The position numbers were made by a program, and so were the translations under genes. Source: Chara braunii (Eukaryota; Streptophyta; Charophyceae; Charales; Characeae). From it: a stretch of 24,264 bases of DNA. The stretch's first letter is position 1. Each line of letters begins with the position of its first letter. The stretch lies in assembly GCA_003427395.1 (NCBI GenBank), contig BFEA01000118.1, positions 2,209,303 to 2,233,566 of the forward strand, given 5' to 3'. Under the pieces are notes generated by a model. The model searched no databases and was not told the origin of the DNA. It saw nothing but the letters and a program-made list of their open reading frames with translations. This document shows, piece by piece, positions 1 through 10,586 of the stretch.

Positions 1-2
1 AA

Positions 3-732
3 GCAGTCATAGAAAGTATGTGTCTTTACTGCGTGGACTATCCCCGGTGCCATCACCCACCACATCCTCTCCTAGCATGTCCCACATGCGGTGTTGGTCA
101 TACACCTACGGCAACCGCAGAGGGTTCTTCCTCTTCCTTGCCAGACGTGCGACACACACAGCAGCCCGAGGAGGAAAATGGGCCTCTATATGAACCAGCT
201 TCAGAGCGGGGGTACTGATCGCTTATCACCATCAAGGCGAGCTGTTGTGGACCAAATCCTGCAGCAGCTGAACGCCCTTGCTTTGGACCGACCCTCCCTG
301 TCGTCGTNTGCCCATACAGAAGGAATAAATACTGAGGAAACCCAGGAAACATGCTCTATGCCGCTATGTGATGACCCGCCGGAGATTCGACTTGCATGTG
401 GTTCACATGCTTTGTGCGGTGAGGATTATGAAGGAATAGTCCATGCGAGTTTCTGCTTTCATACCTACGACGACAGTCAGCACTGTACTCATGTACGGCA
501 CCCTGACATGTCATGTCCAATTTGTAGACAGGGGCTAGAACGGCAGTGCCTCTATAATTGTGGTCGACGTGCCTCCGTGTTCCTAGCATGTAGGAGGCAC
601 GTTGCCTGTGACATCTGTCTGCGCCGTGCCATTCGATGCAGCAACTGTGACTGCGAAAACTGGATGCGGTGCTTCCACAGTTCACACCCGAACCGGTCCT
701 GTCCGGTCTGTAGGGATGGTCACTTACCATAG
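3..732 (+). CDS. Tandem RING-like Cys/His-rich protein, 5'-partial, with a frame break
   Basis: The window opens inside this reading frame, so the true start lies upstream. Three related units are visible. The first is only a C-terminal end (about 30-95, frame 3: CHHPPHPLLACPTCGVG). The other two are complete and read in frame 1 from the ORF 91-732: unit A has C93, C103, H106, C109, C132, H134, H137, C142, C145; unit B has C153, C157, C167, H170, C173, C176, C194, H196, H199, C204, C207 (numbered from the Met at 91). All three end in C-x-H-x2-HP-x3-CP-x-C-x2-G. The CPIC and CPVC endings and C-x2-H-x2-C core resemble C3HC4 RING fingers, so zinc binding and perhaps ubiquitin-ligase activity are inferred; the C-x3/4-C first pair is atypical. 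Frame 3 stays open to a TGA at 216-218, and frame 1 continues sensibly after it. Dropping one G from the G5 run at 208-212 would join them. An intron is the alternative. Base 307 is N. Confidence 0.6.
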
Positions 733-2437
733 GCAATAACTGCTCCTTGACTCAAAATCTTGTGCAACCCAAACACCAATGAACCTCATGTGCTATTCCA
801 GCGGTGAGCGTTTAGAATTCTGTGAAGCCCATCATATACCTCTCGCCTGCCCTACCGTTGCACTCTGCTTTCCCCCTACCTCACGTCCTGACAAACTTAC
901 CTCCTGTCCCTTTCCCTCCGCCCTCTCCTTATGTGCAACTAGGAAATACATACGAATGAGCATCAGTAAGAGTACAGACAAAGTATAAGTTGAAGATTTG
1001 AAGAGAAATGAACAGGAGTATGAAGACGAACGACAGACACAAAGACTAAGCATATGTTGAAGACCTGAGGTGAAATGAACAGCTGGAGATCTGAAGGGAA
1101 ATGAACAGCTGGAGATCTGAAGTGAAATGAACAGGAGTATGAAGATCTGAACTGAAGTGCACTGGNGCATACCTTCCCCTTTACTCTGCCTCCTATTATA
1201 ACGTGCAAGTGGGCCGTTAAGGCACACGGGGATGTGGGCAGCTGCCGCTCAACCACCATCAACGTGGGCAGCCTTGTACGTGCGAGGCAAAGTGAAAGAG
1301 GAGCTGTTGCCCCAAAGAAACCCTAGCTAAACACGGTTCAAAATGGTTCTATTATGATTCGTGCTGCCTGTTTGGGCGGACTCAGTCCGGTTCTACTCAT
1401 CTGGTTGGAATAGGGGTTGTTGTGGGGGAAGGTTATAACACACATATGCCGTGAGGATTATGCAGGGATAGTCCATGCGAGTTTTTGCTTCCATACGTAC
1501 GATGACAGTCAGTACTGTACTCATGTATGGCACCCCGACATGTCATGTCGAATTTGTAGTCGGGCTGGAACGGTAATGCCTCTATAATTGCGGTCGACAT
1601 GCCTCTGTGTTCCTAGCATGTACGAGCCACGTAGCCTGTGTATCTGTCTGCACCGTGGCAATCGATGCAGCAACTGTGAGTGCGAAAATTGGATGCGGTG
1701 CTTCCATAGCCCACACCCGAACCGGTCCTGTCCGGTCTGTAGGGGTGGCCACTCGCCCTAGTTTTTTTTACTAGAGTAGTCTGTTTCAGCGGTGAATATT
1801 TAGAAATCTGTGAAGCTCGTCATACACCTCTCCCCTGCTCTTCGCATGTCATACTCTATCTTGCCCTCCACATATTTCTTTCCTTCCCGTTGCCCCTACC
1901 TCCCCTGCCCCATATTCCTATAGAACTCCGATTCTATCCCTCACCCTCCACCCTCCCCTCCACTCCCTTTGTGCTACTAACAAGTGCATAGGAATGAGCA
2001 TCATTAAGAGAACAGAAATGAAATGAACGGAAATATGAAGATGAAGGACAGACACAAAGACTGTATAAGCTGAAGATCTGAAGTGAAATGAACAGGAGTA
2101 CGAAGCTCTGAAGAGAAATGCACAGGAGCATACCTTCCCTTTCACTCTGCCTCCTGAAATAACGTGCAAGTGGGCCGTGAAGGCACACGGGGATGTGGGC
2201 AGCTGCCGCTCAACCACAGTCAACGTGGGCAGCCTTGTGCGTAAGAGGCACAGTAAAAGGGGAGCTGCAAGGACAATGAAAGGGGTACCCCAAGGACAAC
2301 CAAAAAACTGTCCATTATAAAATTGCTTTAATATGTTGGACATCTCTAATGCTCTCGTTGTCTGCAATAGGACAAAGACTGCTTTGATTCTGAATCCATT
2401 CATCTGGGTGGAATTGGGGCTGTTGCGGGGAAAATCT

Positions 2438-2440
<3 letters not shown>
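415..2440. repeat. ~1.03-kb tandem segmental duplication (415-1446 and 1447-2440)
   Basis: The two halves align colinearly. The RING-like 3' half at 415-732 matches 1447-1761. The segment after the stop (about 790-850) matches about 1785-1840, the GAA/ATGAACAGGAGTA-rich stretch at 955-1150 matches 1990-2120, the CAAGTGGGCCGT segment at 1205-1310 matches 2165-2265, and the TCATCTGG(T/G)TGGAAT segment near 1397 matches near 2400. The first unit ends in a short ACACACA at about 1438-1445 and the second in a long (CA)n. The junction therefore coincides with the CA tract, which suggests that tract as the recombination point. Short internal repeats (GAAATGAACAGCTGGAGATCTGA, two copies near 1072-1120) occur only in unit 1. 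Base 1166 is N. Confidence 0.85.
1447..1761 (+). pseudogene. 5'-truncated, frameshifted copy of the RING-like gene
   Basis: This segment matches 415-732 at roughly 85-90 percent by eye. It begins exactly at the codon of C109 of the parent, so it lacks the N-terminal linker and the first Cys/His half of unit A. A 2-base deletion near 1560-1570 and a 1-base deletion near 1640 shift the frame in between; a TAA sits in the parental frame just after the first deletion and another TAA follows in the shifted frame. The two deletions add up to three bases, so the last third returns to the parental frame and still reads through CPVC to a TAG at 1759-1761. It is a relic of the tandem duplication with no complete product. 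Confidence 0.8.

Positions 2441-2490
<50 letters not shown>
2438..2490. repeat. (CA)n microsatellite
   Basis: An uninterrupted CA dinucleotide run of about 25 units at the end of the second unit of the 1-kb duplication. Reading frames through it (polyTH or polyCV) are artefacts. Confidence 0.98.
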
Positions 2491-2492
<2 letters not shown>

Positions 2493-2540
2493 TGGTCCGT
2501 CCCCTTATGTTTTGAAATATTTTTATATGCATATGTATAT

Positions 2541-2721
2541 GTGCAAGTGTGCCGCTTTGGCGGCAGACGGGTGTGTGGGCACTTGGCGCTGAAGCACACA
2601 AACGTGGCCAACCTTGCATTTTCTATTATATTGCCTATCTAATATCTATACTTTTCCGTTATGGATGGCTTGTGATGATTTGTGAAGGGAATGAGAGAGA
2701 GAATCTGGGGTCTTTTAAAAC

Positions 2722-2802
<81 letters not shown>

Positions 2803-2950
2803 TTGGCGCTGAACACGCAAACATGGACAACGTTGCATTTTCTATTATATTAATATATTGTCTATCTATACTTTTTTGTTATGGGTGGTTTGTTATGATT
2901 TGTGGAGGAAATGAGAGAGAATTTGGGGTGCTTTGACAACACACACACAC
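2541..2950. repeat. Two further decayed copies of the duplication tail
   Basis: 2541-2617 is a diverged third copy of the GTGCAAGTGGGCCGT...GCCTTG segment found at 1205-1275 and 2165-2235. From there a ~155-bp segment (CACTTGGCGCTGAA, TTGCATTTTCTATTATATT, GGGGT, then CA repeats) is present twice, at about 2578-2722 and 2803-2950. The block looks like continued tandem expansion with CA tracts at each junction. Confidence 0.7.
2722..2799. repeat. (CA)n microsatellite
   Basis: A CA dinucleotide run of about 39 units between the two tail copies. Confidence 0.98.
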
Positions 2951-3670
2951 AGATTCACCCACGGTCTCTTAGAATTTAGCAGCCTGTTTCAGCTGGTGAT
3001 ATTTTTTATCTTTTCCTTTATTGCTGATGGAACTATGCATGATCAGGGATAGTAACTTGTTAACAAGTCAGGTTTTTTTTTCCCCTCCTCATTCCACTGT
3101 TATCTCCCTTGGTTGCTTCTTCCCGCTTTCCTTCACATTTTCACTCGTAAATTGTGTTCATCCAACTTAATCGGACTTAATCCCTTTGTTATTCGGTTTC
3201 ACTCCCAGCCTGGAAGGCATCCCACTGCTAACCAATCAGCTTGTGTGGTGTTTTGCTTTCCTTCTGGTCTTGCAGCTCACAGTCAGCGACGGTGTAGTGC
3301 TTCTGCAAAAGCACCATACAGAGGTTGCATGATGCTTGAGCCAGTTAAGAGGTGGTTTCAAATTAAAGGTGGTTTACGGCTAGGCTGCTAGCTCTACATG
3401 TTATTCCTCGAGACTTAACGATCTGAAATTTAGAATCTCTAAAGCAATGAACAGAGGAGCTGCACGGGACGTATGACTGCGTATCTCCCATGGCCCGCTC
3501 TGTCCCTTTGCTTTCTGCCATGCCCTATCATGTATTTGGAGAACCCTACAGGGTTTCCACAGAGAGGGGTCTCCAGCTCAAGGCTAAGACCATGGGAAGA
3601 TCTGGCCCGGAGTGATGGCCAGCAACACGATCCTTGCACTAAGGACAACCTTATAGCAGAAAGTCGATCC

Positions 3671-3757
3671 AGGGTCCCGCCAATGCACCAACCTTCATTC
3701 TTGAGTCAGTGCAGGGTCCCGCCTATGCACGAACCTTCCTTCTCGAGTCATCTTGCC
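3671..3757. repeat. 42-bp tandem duplication
   Basis: AGGGTCCCGCC(A/T)ATGCAC begins at 3671 and again at 3713, followed in both by a near-identical AACCTTC(A/C)TTCT(T/C)GAGTCA. A related CTCATCTTGCCACT string recurs near 3882, so the block has a history of local duplication. Confidence 0.85.
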
Positions 3758-3796
3758 ACTCTTCTCGAGTTCGACGCAAAAATATGGCCTCGTTCC

Positions 3797-3856
3797 ATGC
3801 TGTATTAGGCATGTGCTATGAGCCTCCTTCGATGCTGTACTAGGTATGTGTTATCG
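3797..3856. repeat. 35-bp tandem duplication
   Basis: ATGCTGTA(T/C)TAGG(C/T)ATGTG starts at 3797 and at 3832, immediately downstream of the 42-bp duplication. Confidence 0.8.
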
Positions 3857-4317
3857 TTGTGTCCACAACATTTCTCCTTGACTCATCTTGCCACTCGCCT
3901 TTTTGTTGCCTTAAGGATCTTTATCCTTTATCTTACTGTTTCAAGGAAGGCTTCTTATTGTTTCCTGGAAGCTCTGTTTTTATTTCCGGGCAGGTGTCTT
4001 TTCACAACCTGGACAGCCGCCACCACTACATCTGGACCTGATGTCGCAAGCCAAAGAAGGTGCTATGAGCTGGAAGGGCTGCCAGACTAGGACACTAGGT
4101 TGATGCTGTTGCACCCATATCTGACAATAGGGAGAATGATAGAGTTGGCAGGAGATGCAAAAAATATCTAATTGGTTGAACAGCAGCAGCCGCAGGGAAT
4201 TTTATGTCAAAGGGAGGTTACTTGTAAGGATGTCATTTTCCTCAGTACAGGCTTCACATGTTCCTAACTTCCTGCTGACTTCCCCTCCTCAGGGTTGATT
4301 GACCATGCACATGCGCA

Positions 4318-4319
<2 letters not shown>

Positions 4320-4358
<39 letters not shown>
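4320..4358. repeat. (GT)n microsatellite
   Basis: A GT dinucleotide run of about 19 units. Confidence 0.98.
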
Positions 4359-4361
<3 letters not shown>

Positions 4362-4639
4362 CACATATTGCGGACGCCTCAGTACGTAACAAATACGCAC
4401 TTCAATCCATCATCACCACTCCGGGGTAAAGTTCCCAAGATACTTCCCTTGACTATGCCCAACCTCTTCATGCATATTATCACACTCCCATGACATCACT
4501 TAGATTGTTAAGTATATTACCAACCCCAGTTGTCAACTTCACACCGAGGCATGGTTTTCCTCAGGGACTAGACTCGACATGACCTCCCTAAAATGTGTTG
4601 CAACGCTTTGCAGTCAAGTGCACTTTCAAGCAAAAGACG

Positions 4640-5570
4640 AGTGCCCACAACATAGAGATTCAACGGCTGGAGGGCACGGGGGAGGCGGGAAGGCAGACCA
4701 TACACAGGCACACCAAACAAGGGCAAGGTAACAACCAACAAGCAAGAAAACAGTACAAGTCCCACACAACAAACAACCGGAAAAAAAAAATAGACCCATG
4801 ATGATAGATTGGTTCGTCCAAATTGCACCGAATGACTGCGGAATCCCCGTATTTGATGGTTTGGGTCATGAACCCTTTGACCCTTGTTGAAGGCAGACTG
4901 TCCCCAAGCGGAACACTGCAGCGGTCAGCAACCCTGTGGAGCACCGGGCAACACAGTAGAGGCAACATGGCTGCACAACGCCAAAAATCACTGCAAGGAA
5001 TGACATGGCACACAGGACATGCAGCGCGGCAACCGTGTAGTGAACCACAAGGCAACACAAGCAAGGCAACCACACTGCAAGGACGACAGGGCGAGGGGAC
5101 CAGCAACTCGGGAACTGTGGGGCGAAGCACAAGGCACCCTCAACAAGGCAACCATCCAACAAGGACAGCAAACAGCGAACACTGAAGGCACGGCCAGCGG
5201 AAAGGCAGCAAGGCAGCAGAGCAGCGAAGCGCAAGGCAACACTAACGAATCGGCCACACCACACAGTGAACACATCAACCTACAAAGAACCACATGCGAA
5301 GCAAGCAGGACAGGCATCAGGGCAGTGGCGGAGCGCAGACAAGGCGGTCCACACATCCAACACGGAGCAAAGCGGCACATGACCTACTCAAATCACAATT
5401 GAACCCCACAGACTGTTGTTTCCCACCACCCAGTGAGCCAGGGAGACACTCCGACGAGCATCCGTCATCACCCACAGGCAACACAGACACCCCCAACCGA
5501 GCACCCCCCTAAGAGTGCAAAAGGCACTCCAAACAAGGAACCACGGACTGTTTGGCAGTGCTTGAGGGTG
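4640..5570. repeat. Low-complexity GGCAAC-rich block, probably non-coding
   Basis: The plus strand is rich in A, C and G and poor in T. The hexamer GGCAAC recurs at irregular spacing (near 4948, 4962, 5026, 5051, 5066, 5146, 5237, 5477). The T-poor composition leaves several frames open at once on both strands between about 4820 and 5400, giving overlapping Gln/Thr/Arg-rich (plus) and Cys/Leu/Val-rich (minus) translations. No frame shows a domain, so I read it as a decayed short-period repeat rather than a gene. Confidence 0.5.
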
Positions 5571-5655
5571 CTCAGTTGGGCACAGAGAAAAGTAAGAAAA
5601 AAATCAGAGGGAGGACGGACAACACGAGAAAGACTGACAGGCATAAAACTGATTG

Positions 5656-5708
5656 TTTTTTTTTTTTTTTTTGTGTGTGTGCAAGAGAGAGAGAGAGAGA
5701 GAGAGAGA
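5656..5708. repeat. Compound microsatellite T(n)-(GT)n-(GA)n
   Basis: A run of about 16 T, then GTGTGTGTG, then about 11 GA units. Confidence 0.95.
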
Positions 5709-5760
5709 ACAACCTACAACTGAAACTGTTCTAACCATGGCTTCCTGCAGTGAATGTTAA

Positions 5761-5815
5761 GGGACGCTGGACCCGATTTCAAGCAGGTGCAGCTCCCCAC
5801 CAATGGAACGGAGCC
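5761..5815. repeat. Dispersed repeat copy, paired with 7469-7523
   Basis: GGGAC(G/A)CTGGACCCG(A/G)TTTC followed by CCCACCAAT(G/A)GAA(C/T)GGAG occurs here and at 7469-7523 in the same orientation and spacing. The family is not recognised. Confidence 0.65.
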
Positions 5816-5870
5816 ATCATGATGCGGGAAAAAAAAAATAAAAGAAATATATATATCGTCAAATAGACAC

Positions 5871-6439
<569 letters not shown>

Positions 6440-6723
6440 TTCGGGCAAAGTGCCAATGAAGATCCCGGGCAGACCTAGCATTAAAAAAGAAGAAAGAAAA
6501 AACCTGGAAGAGGGCTAAGTCATGCAGAATTGCAAATCAAACAATCTTTGGCGGAGGGTGAACTAAAAATTTGTTATCGAATCTGAAATTCAAAAAAAAT
6601 AAAAACAAAATATGAAATGTCATTCAAATATGGTTCATACCCCTATGAGCCTCTTTAAGCCCCTCCAAGCCGGGCTTGTAGACACCCTTTGGCAAGACAT
6701 CACTGAATTCAAAGCTAAAGCTG

Positions 6724-7183
6724 GATTTGGGCTAGGCAGGAAATTCGGATATCCGGCAGACCAATTTTATCCGGAATTTTCAATCCAGTTGAAATTTCCA
6801 GATTAATTCCAGATGTGGAAAATCCAGCCCTGCGCGGAATACGTTTTTTCAACTTTTTTTAACCGAAAATAAAAGACCAAAAAAATCTGGTAAAAAAGTA
6901 TGTTGTTCATATTCTGTGTAGCACGGCGAACGCAAACATGTTCGTCCGAACACGAACAAGTGCCCTCATTACCCTTCCATGCCCTATCAAAAGCTTTCAT
7001 GAAATAGGAACGTAGTTCTACTGTGTTTTGCATGCGCAATATCTCTTTTTTTTCTTTTTTTTTGCTTTTCTTGGGCCATTTTTTTATCATTCGGATTTTT
7101 GGATAATCCTACCCCCTGATAATCGGGCTAGACAATCCGACCAGATTATCCGGCCAGATAACCCGTGCTACCTAGGATTTGGG
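6724..7183. mobile_element. hAT-like MITE, 444 bp (6732-7175) with 8-bp target duplication
   Basis: GATTTGGG at 6724-6731 is repeated exactly at 7176-7183. The enclosed element begins CTAGGCAG and ends CTACCTAG, giving imperfect terminal inverted repeats CTAGG(C/T)AG. Subterminal TATCCGG/CCGGATA motifs lie inside both ends (for example 6752-6774 and 7147-7160), as is common in hAT elements. The interior is AT-rich with no transposase. The 8-bp duplication and CTAGG end are established hAT features; superfamily assignment is inferred. Confidence 0.65.
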
Positions 7184-8620
7184 CACATCTGAATAGGCGC
7201 AAAATTGCCCCACTGCCAAAAAAAGAAGGAAAGAAAAGATTGACTCCCTTTTGGTGTCGCCCGGGTACTTGGGATGGTTCGCCCCCTGTGGATGCTCGTC
7301 TGAGTTGTCCGGTCGAGCAGCCCATGCAGTGCGACCCTCGTAAAGTTTTGCAAAACAGAGCAGGACTTCAACTCGTTATTTTGGGGTTGCATGAGCGAGT
7401 GGCATGTGGCTGGCCTAAAGAGACGTAGACATGGTTGCTGATAAATAATTCACTCTCGTCTTGTGATTGGGACACTGGACCCGGTTTCCAGCTTGTGTCA
7501 TTACCCACCAATAGAATGGAGCGATCTATCTTTGATAGTGTGACGAACCCGCCGGGATGGCGGTTAGTCAGGATCAAAACGAAGGAGATGAGGATGATCG
7601 AGATTGAGATGGAGCTGGAGGGGACAGCGCAGCTCTGATGCAGACTCAACACGCACGTGCTCCAAACTGTACAAATGAAGAATGAAATGGAAAATCGACT
7701 GCAGATGGGGTATACCCCCAGCGGGGTGATTGGACTGGAGTGCACTTGTCTGGTACCGACAGTGGTATCGGGCAGGACATGATTAGATTGAGTACATGAC
7801 CTGTGGGGTCAGGGCACGGCCTGGTCCCACAGGCTAAACAACTAAAATAGCCAAATAATATTGGTTATAGGTCAGGGCAGCCAGAGGCACGCTGCACGAT
7901 CCTCAGACCTGTAGTAGAACGCAAAGCTATAAACACGCCTCTGCAAAGTAGCGAAACTTTGCAATAATAAAGTTGAGAAATCTAGGATGTAGAGCAAGCT
8001 CCATGCAAAGTCCATGCGATGCAGCCTAAGCTGCATGATGTCAGAGCAAAACAAATGTTTGATATATAAGTCCTAGTTAAAAAGAAACGAAAGTTGCAGG
8101 GTAGACTTCTACAGTCCTAGAGGCAACTGCCTCAATGGAAAAAGGAAATATGTTACAAGATAATGACATGTCGCTGAACCACTATAAGTGGGATGGTCTC
8201 AGAGGGGGTGAAGCGTAAGAATTGGAACTCCTAGTAAGGGTAGTGAAACACAAATATAGGATAGGTCAACAAGCTCAGGGCGAGGGAGTGGTAGCAAAAC
8301 AAAACCAATTATCCTAACAGATAGACAAAAGGGTGACACCATGTAGGGTCAGCCATAAAAAAAGAACCTCAAATTCGACGGAGTTATGCCTAACTGAAGG
8401 CATGCAGTGGCCGACAATAGGGTAATGAGGGCAGTGGGTGAGAGAAACATACATACAACTTACCGACTGGGAGGGAGCCAGATTTGGGAATATGGAAGCC
8501 AAGATCGCACGACGGTTCCAATGCCAATGCGATACTAAGGGAGAGTCAAACGCAGGGAGAACCAGCTAAGTGAGAATTATCATGTAGCACATAAAGAAAA
8601 ATGGGCAAGGTAGTATGGTG
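7184..8620. other. Non-coding stretch left of the 1.3-kb transposon
   Basis: No domain is recognisable in any frame. A dispersed-repeat copy lies at 7469-7523 (partner at 5761-5815). A near-perfect hairpin lies at 7800-7833 (CCTGTGGGGTCAGG with CCTGGTCCCACAGG, loop GCACGG). If the chromovirus kept a downstream LTR it would fall here or just right of the transposon, but I found no matching copy beyond 18500 to prove it. Confidence 0.45.
7800..7833. repeat. 34-nt hairpin
   Basis: Two 14-nt arms pair at about 12 positions around the loop GCACGG. There is no T-run afterwards and no adjacent gene, so a terminator role is not suggested. Confidence 0.7.
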
Positions 8621-8675
8621 GTGTGAAGCTATGTTGCACGCCCGGCCGCGGCCAGGGGGGGGAAATCGGCCGCAG

Positions 8676-8757
8676 CCTCGGCCGACAGCCAAATCGGCCA
8701 GGTTCGGCCTCGGCCGACAGCCAAATCGGCCAGGTTCGGCCTCGGCCGACCAGCCAA
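8676..8757. repeat. 32-bp tandem repeat, about 2.5 copies
   Basis: CCTCGGCCGAC(C)AGCCAA units start at 8676, 8708 and 8740 near the left end of the transposon. Similar GGCCGA motifs recur near the right end. Confidence 0.9.
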
Positions 8758-8811
8758 GTTCGGTGCAGGATTTTTATTTTTTTTCTAACACATAAAAAAT
8801 ATATATATATG

Positions 8812-8846
8812 TGGGCGTGTAGGGCTCAAAAAACCCTACACGCCCA
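8812..8846. repeat. Perfect 13-bp hairpin
   Basis: TGGGCGTGTAGGG (8812-8824) pairs with CCCTACACGCCCA (8834-8846), 9-nt loop. A decayed counterpart (GTTGTAG...CTACGAC, followed by a T-rich run) lies at about 12661-12690 in the element inside RNase H. Confidence 0.9.
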
Positions 8847-9253
8847 TATTTTTTTGGGGGGCATTGTTGTTTCTATTGCGGAAAAAAAATAAAAACAGAA
8901 AAAAAAAAGAAAAGAAAAAAACCGCTTCGAAACCCCGTGCAAGTATGTGTGTGTGTGTGTGTGTGTGTGATCGGGCGGGGGTAGGGGGGGCGACCCCTCC
9001 CCCAACAATCAATCAATCAAGCAATCAAAAAAAAAAAAAAAAAAAAAAAAAAACCGAGAAAACGGGTTTTTAAACCTTGCGCAAGTATGTGTGTGTGTGT
9101 GTGTGTATGTGTGTGATCGGGGGGGGGGTTGACCCCTCCACACTAATCAATCAATCAATCAATTAATAAAAAAAATAAAAAAAAAATAAAAAAATAAAAA
9201 ACGAATGAATCTGGCGCTACATCGTGGGAATATACAATGCCATACTGGTTTTC

Positions 9254-9506
<253 letters not shown>

Positions 9507-9553
9507 GTATGTGTGTGCGCGCTGCCGTGGAGTGGGGGGATGACCCCTCCCCC

Positions 9554-9556
<3 letters not shown>

Positions 9557-9622
<66 letters not shown>
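9557..9622. repeat. (CAAT)n tetranucleotide repeat
   Basis: About 16 AATC/CAAT units. Shorter versions (4-5 units) occur at about 9007-9025 and 9144-9163 after the same GACCCCTCC motif. Confidence 0.97.
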
Positions 9623-9626
<4 letters not shown>

Positions 9627-9931
9627 AAAAAACAAAAAACAGTCAATCAATGATTTTTTTTTTCCTTCTATTTATTTAATTTTTTTTGGTAGCCATCGAA
9701 ACCACCCCCCCGTTTTTGAAGTTTCTATGTTTTTTTTTTTGCGAGGAGGGAGGGGACCCCCTCCCGACTCGAAACCCGTCCCCCGCCCCCCAAACCCCCT
9801 CCCCAATCGATCGCAGCGTCGGCCGAAAAAACTCGGCCGGACCGGCCGCGGCCGGGGGGGTCCCGGCCTAGGCCGCCGGCCGCGGCCTGGGCCGAACCTG
9901 GCCGCGGCCAGCGTGCAACATAGGTGTGAAG

Positions 9932-10330
9932 TCATCACATCCAAAATAGCTGAAGCCGATAAACGGTGAAAATTTGTTAAAGTCGTCACAGTGAGAACCA
10001 GCTAAGTGAGAATTTGTTGAAGTCGTCGAAGTGGTCGATGAGATCGATGAAATAGGAGTCGAGGCGATGTTGAAGCAGAGCTACAAAACAGTGACATCTT
10101 GAAGAAGTTGATGATGAAGTACATGATAGTATGAGTCAGTGAAAAGGTAAGTGGTGGGAATGTCAATCGTTGAGATGCTAAAGGTGTCGACGAGTGCATT
10201 GTGGACTCGCAGAGGCATATTCGTCTGCTGCTGAAGAACGGCCTCAGAGTGAGCGGGGTTGTCCTCAGCAATTTTCTAAGTCGAAGAAGGAAGGGGGTCA
10301 ATCGGCTAAGTAAGAGCAGAGTCTCAGAAC
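9932..10330. other. Non-coding flank between transposon and chromodomain
   Basis: The minus-strand frame that carries the chromodomain stays open to about 10002, but residues past the Tyr-Asp-Arg end of the chromodomain look like unrelated Ser/Leu/Phe-rich sequence. A 22-bp string is shared exactly by 8557-8578 and 9993-10014, so short homologous sequence flanks the transposon insertion on both sides. Confidence 0.5.
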
Positions 10331-10333
10331 GAC

Positions 10334-10586
10334 GAGCACGATCATATGCACGCACCAACATTCGGGCGATTTCCAAGTGTGCGAGGGGCTCCCAAGTAGC
10401 TTCCTTATCAAAATAGGTCTTCCAACGTACAAGGTACTTCATGTGTGTAGGGGTATAGTCGATAACTTGGCGAGATACAATGTCACAAACAATTAGCTCC
10501 TCGTGACCGTTCACCATGATAGGTGGAGGGTGCCCGTAAGGTCGTCCGACGAATTGCTCGAACGGTTTACGATAAGGACCCATCAA
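10334..10586 (-). pseudogene. Chromovirus integrase tail with chromodomain
   Basis: This is the 3' end of a Ty3/gypsy pol gene. The minus-strand frame from 10586 reads GPYRKPFEQFVGRP, then a chromodomain at residues about 30-85, with YLVRWKTY (51-58) and ATWEPLAHL (63-71). The aromatic residues Y51, W55 and W65 expected to bind methylated histone tails are kept. In living chromoviruses this domain directs integration to heterochromatin. The preceding integrase part is in a different frame, so no continuous product is possible. Confidence 0.8.

Larger units (their letters stand above)
2951..4560. other. Non-coding stretch, no recognisable gene
   Basis: Only short open frames without recognisable domains occur here. 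Visible items are a perfect 14-bp palindrome ACTTGTTAACAAGT at 3055-3068, two short tandem duplications (listed separately) and a (GT)n tract at 4320-4358. I see no splice-supported gene and no transposon ends. Confidence 0.6.

Noticed and set aside
4823-5402. Four overlapping frames of 120-135 codons on both strands
   Set aside because: The T-poor GGCAAC-rich composition leaves all of them open; none shows a domain and they exclude each other.
7184-8620. Downstream LTR of the chromovirus
   Set aside because: No matching sequence was found beyond 18500 and no clear LTR ends or polypurine tract next to the chromodomain, so it is not claimed as a feature.
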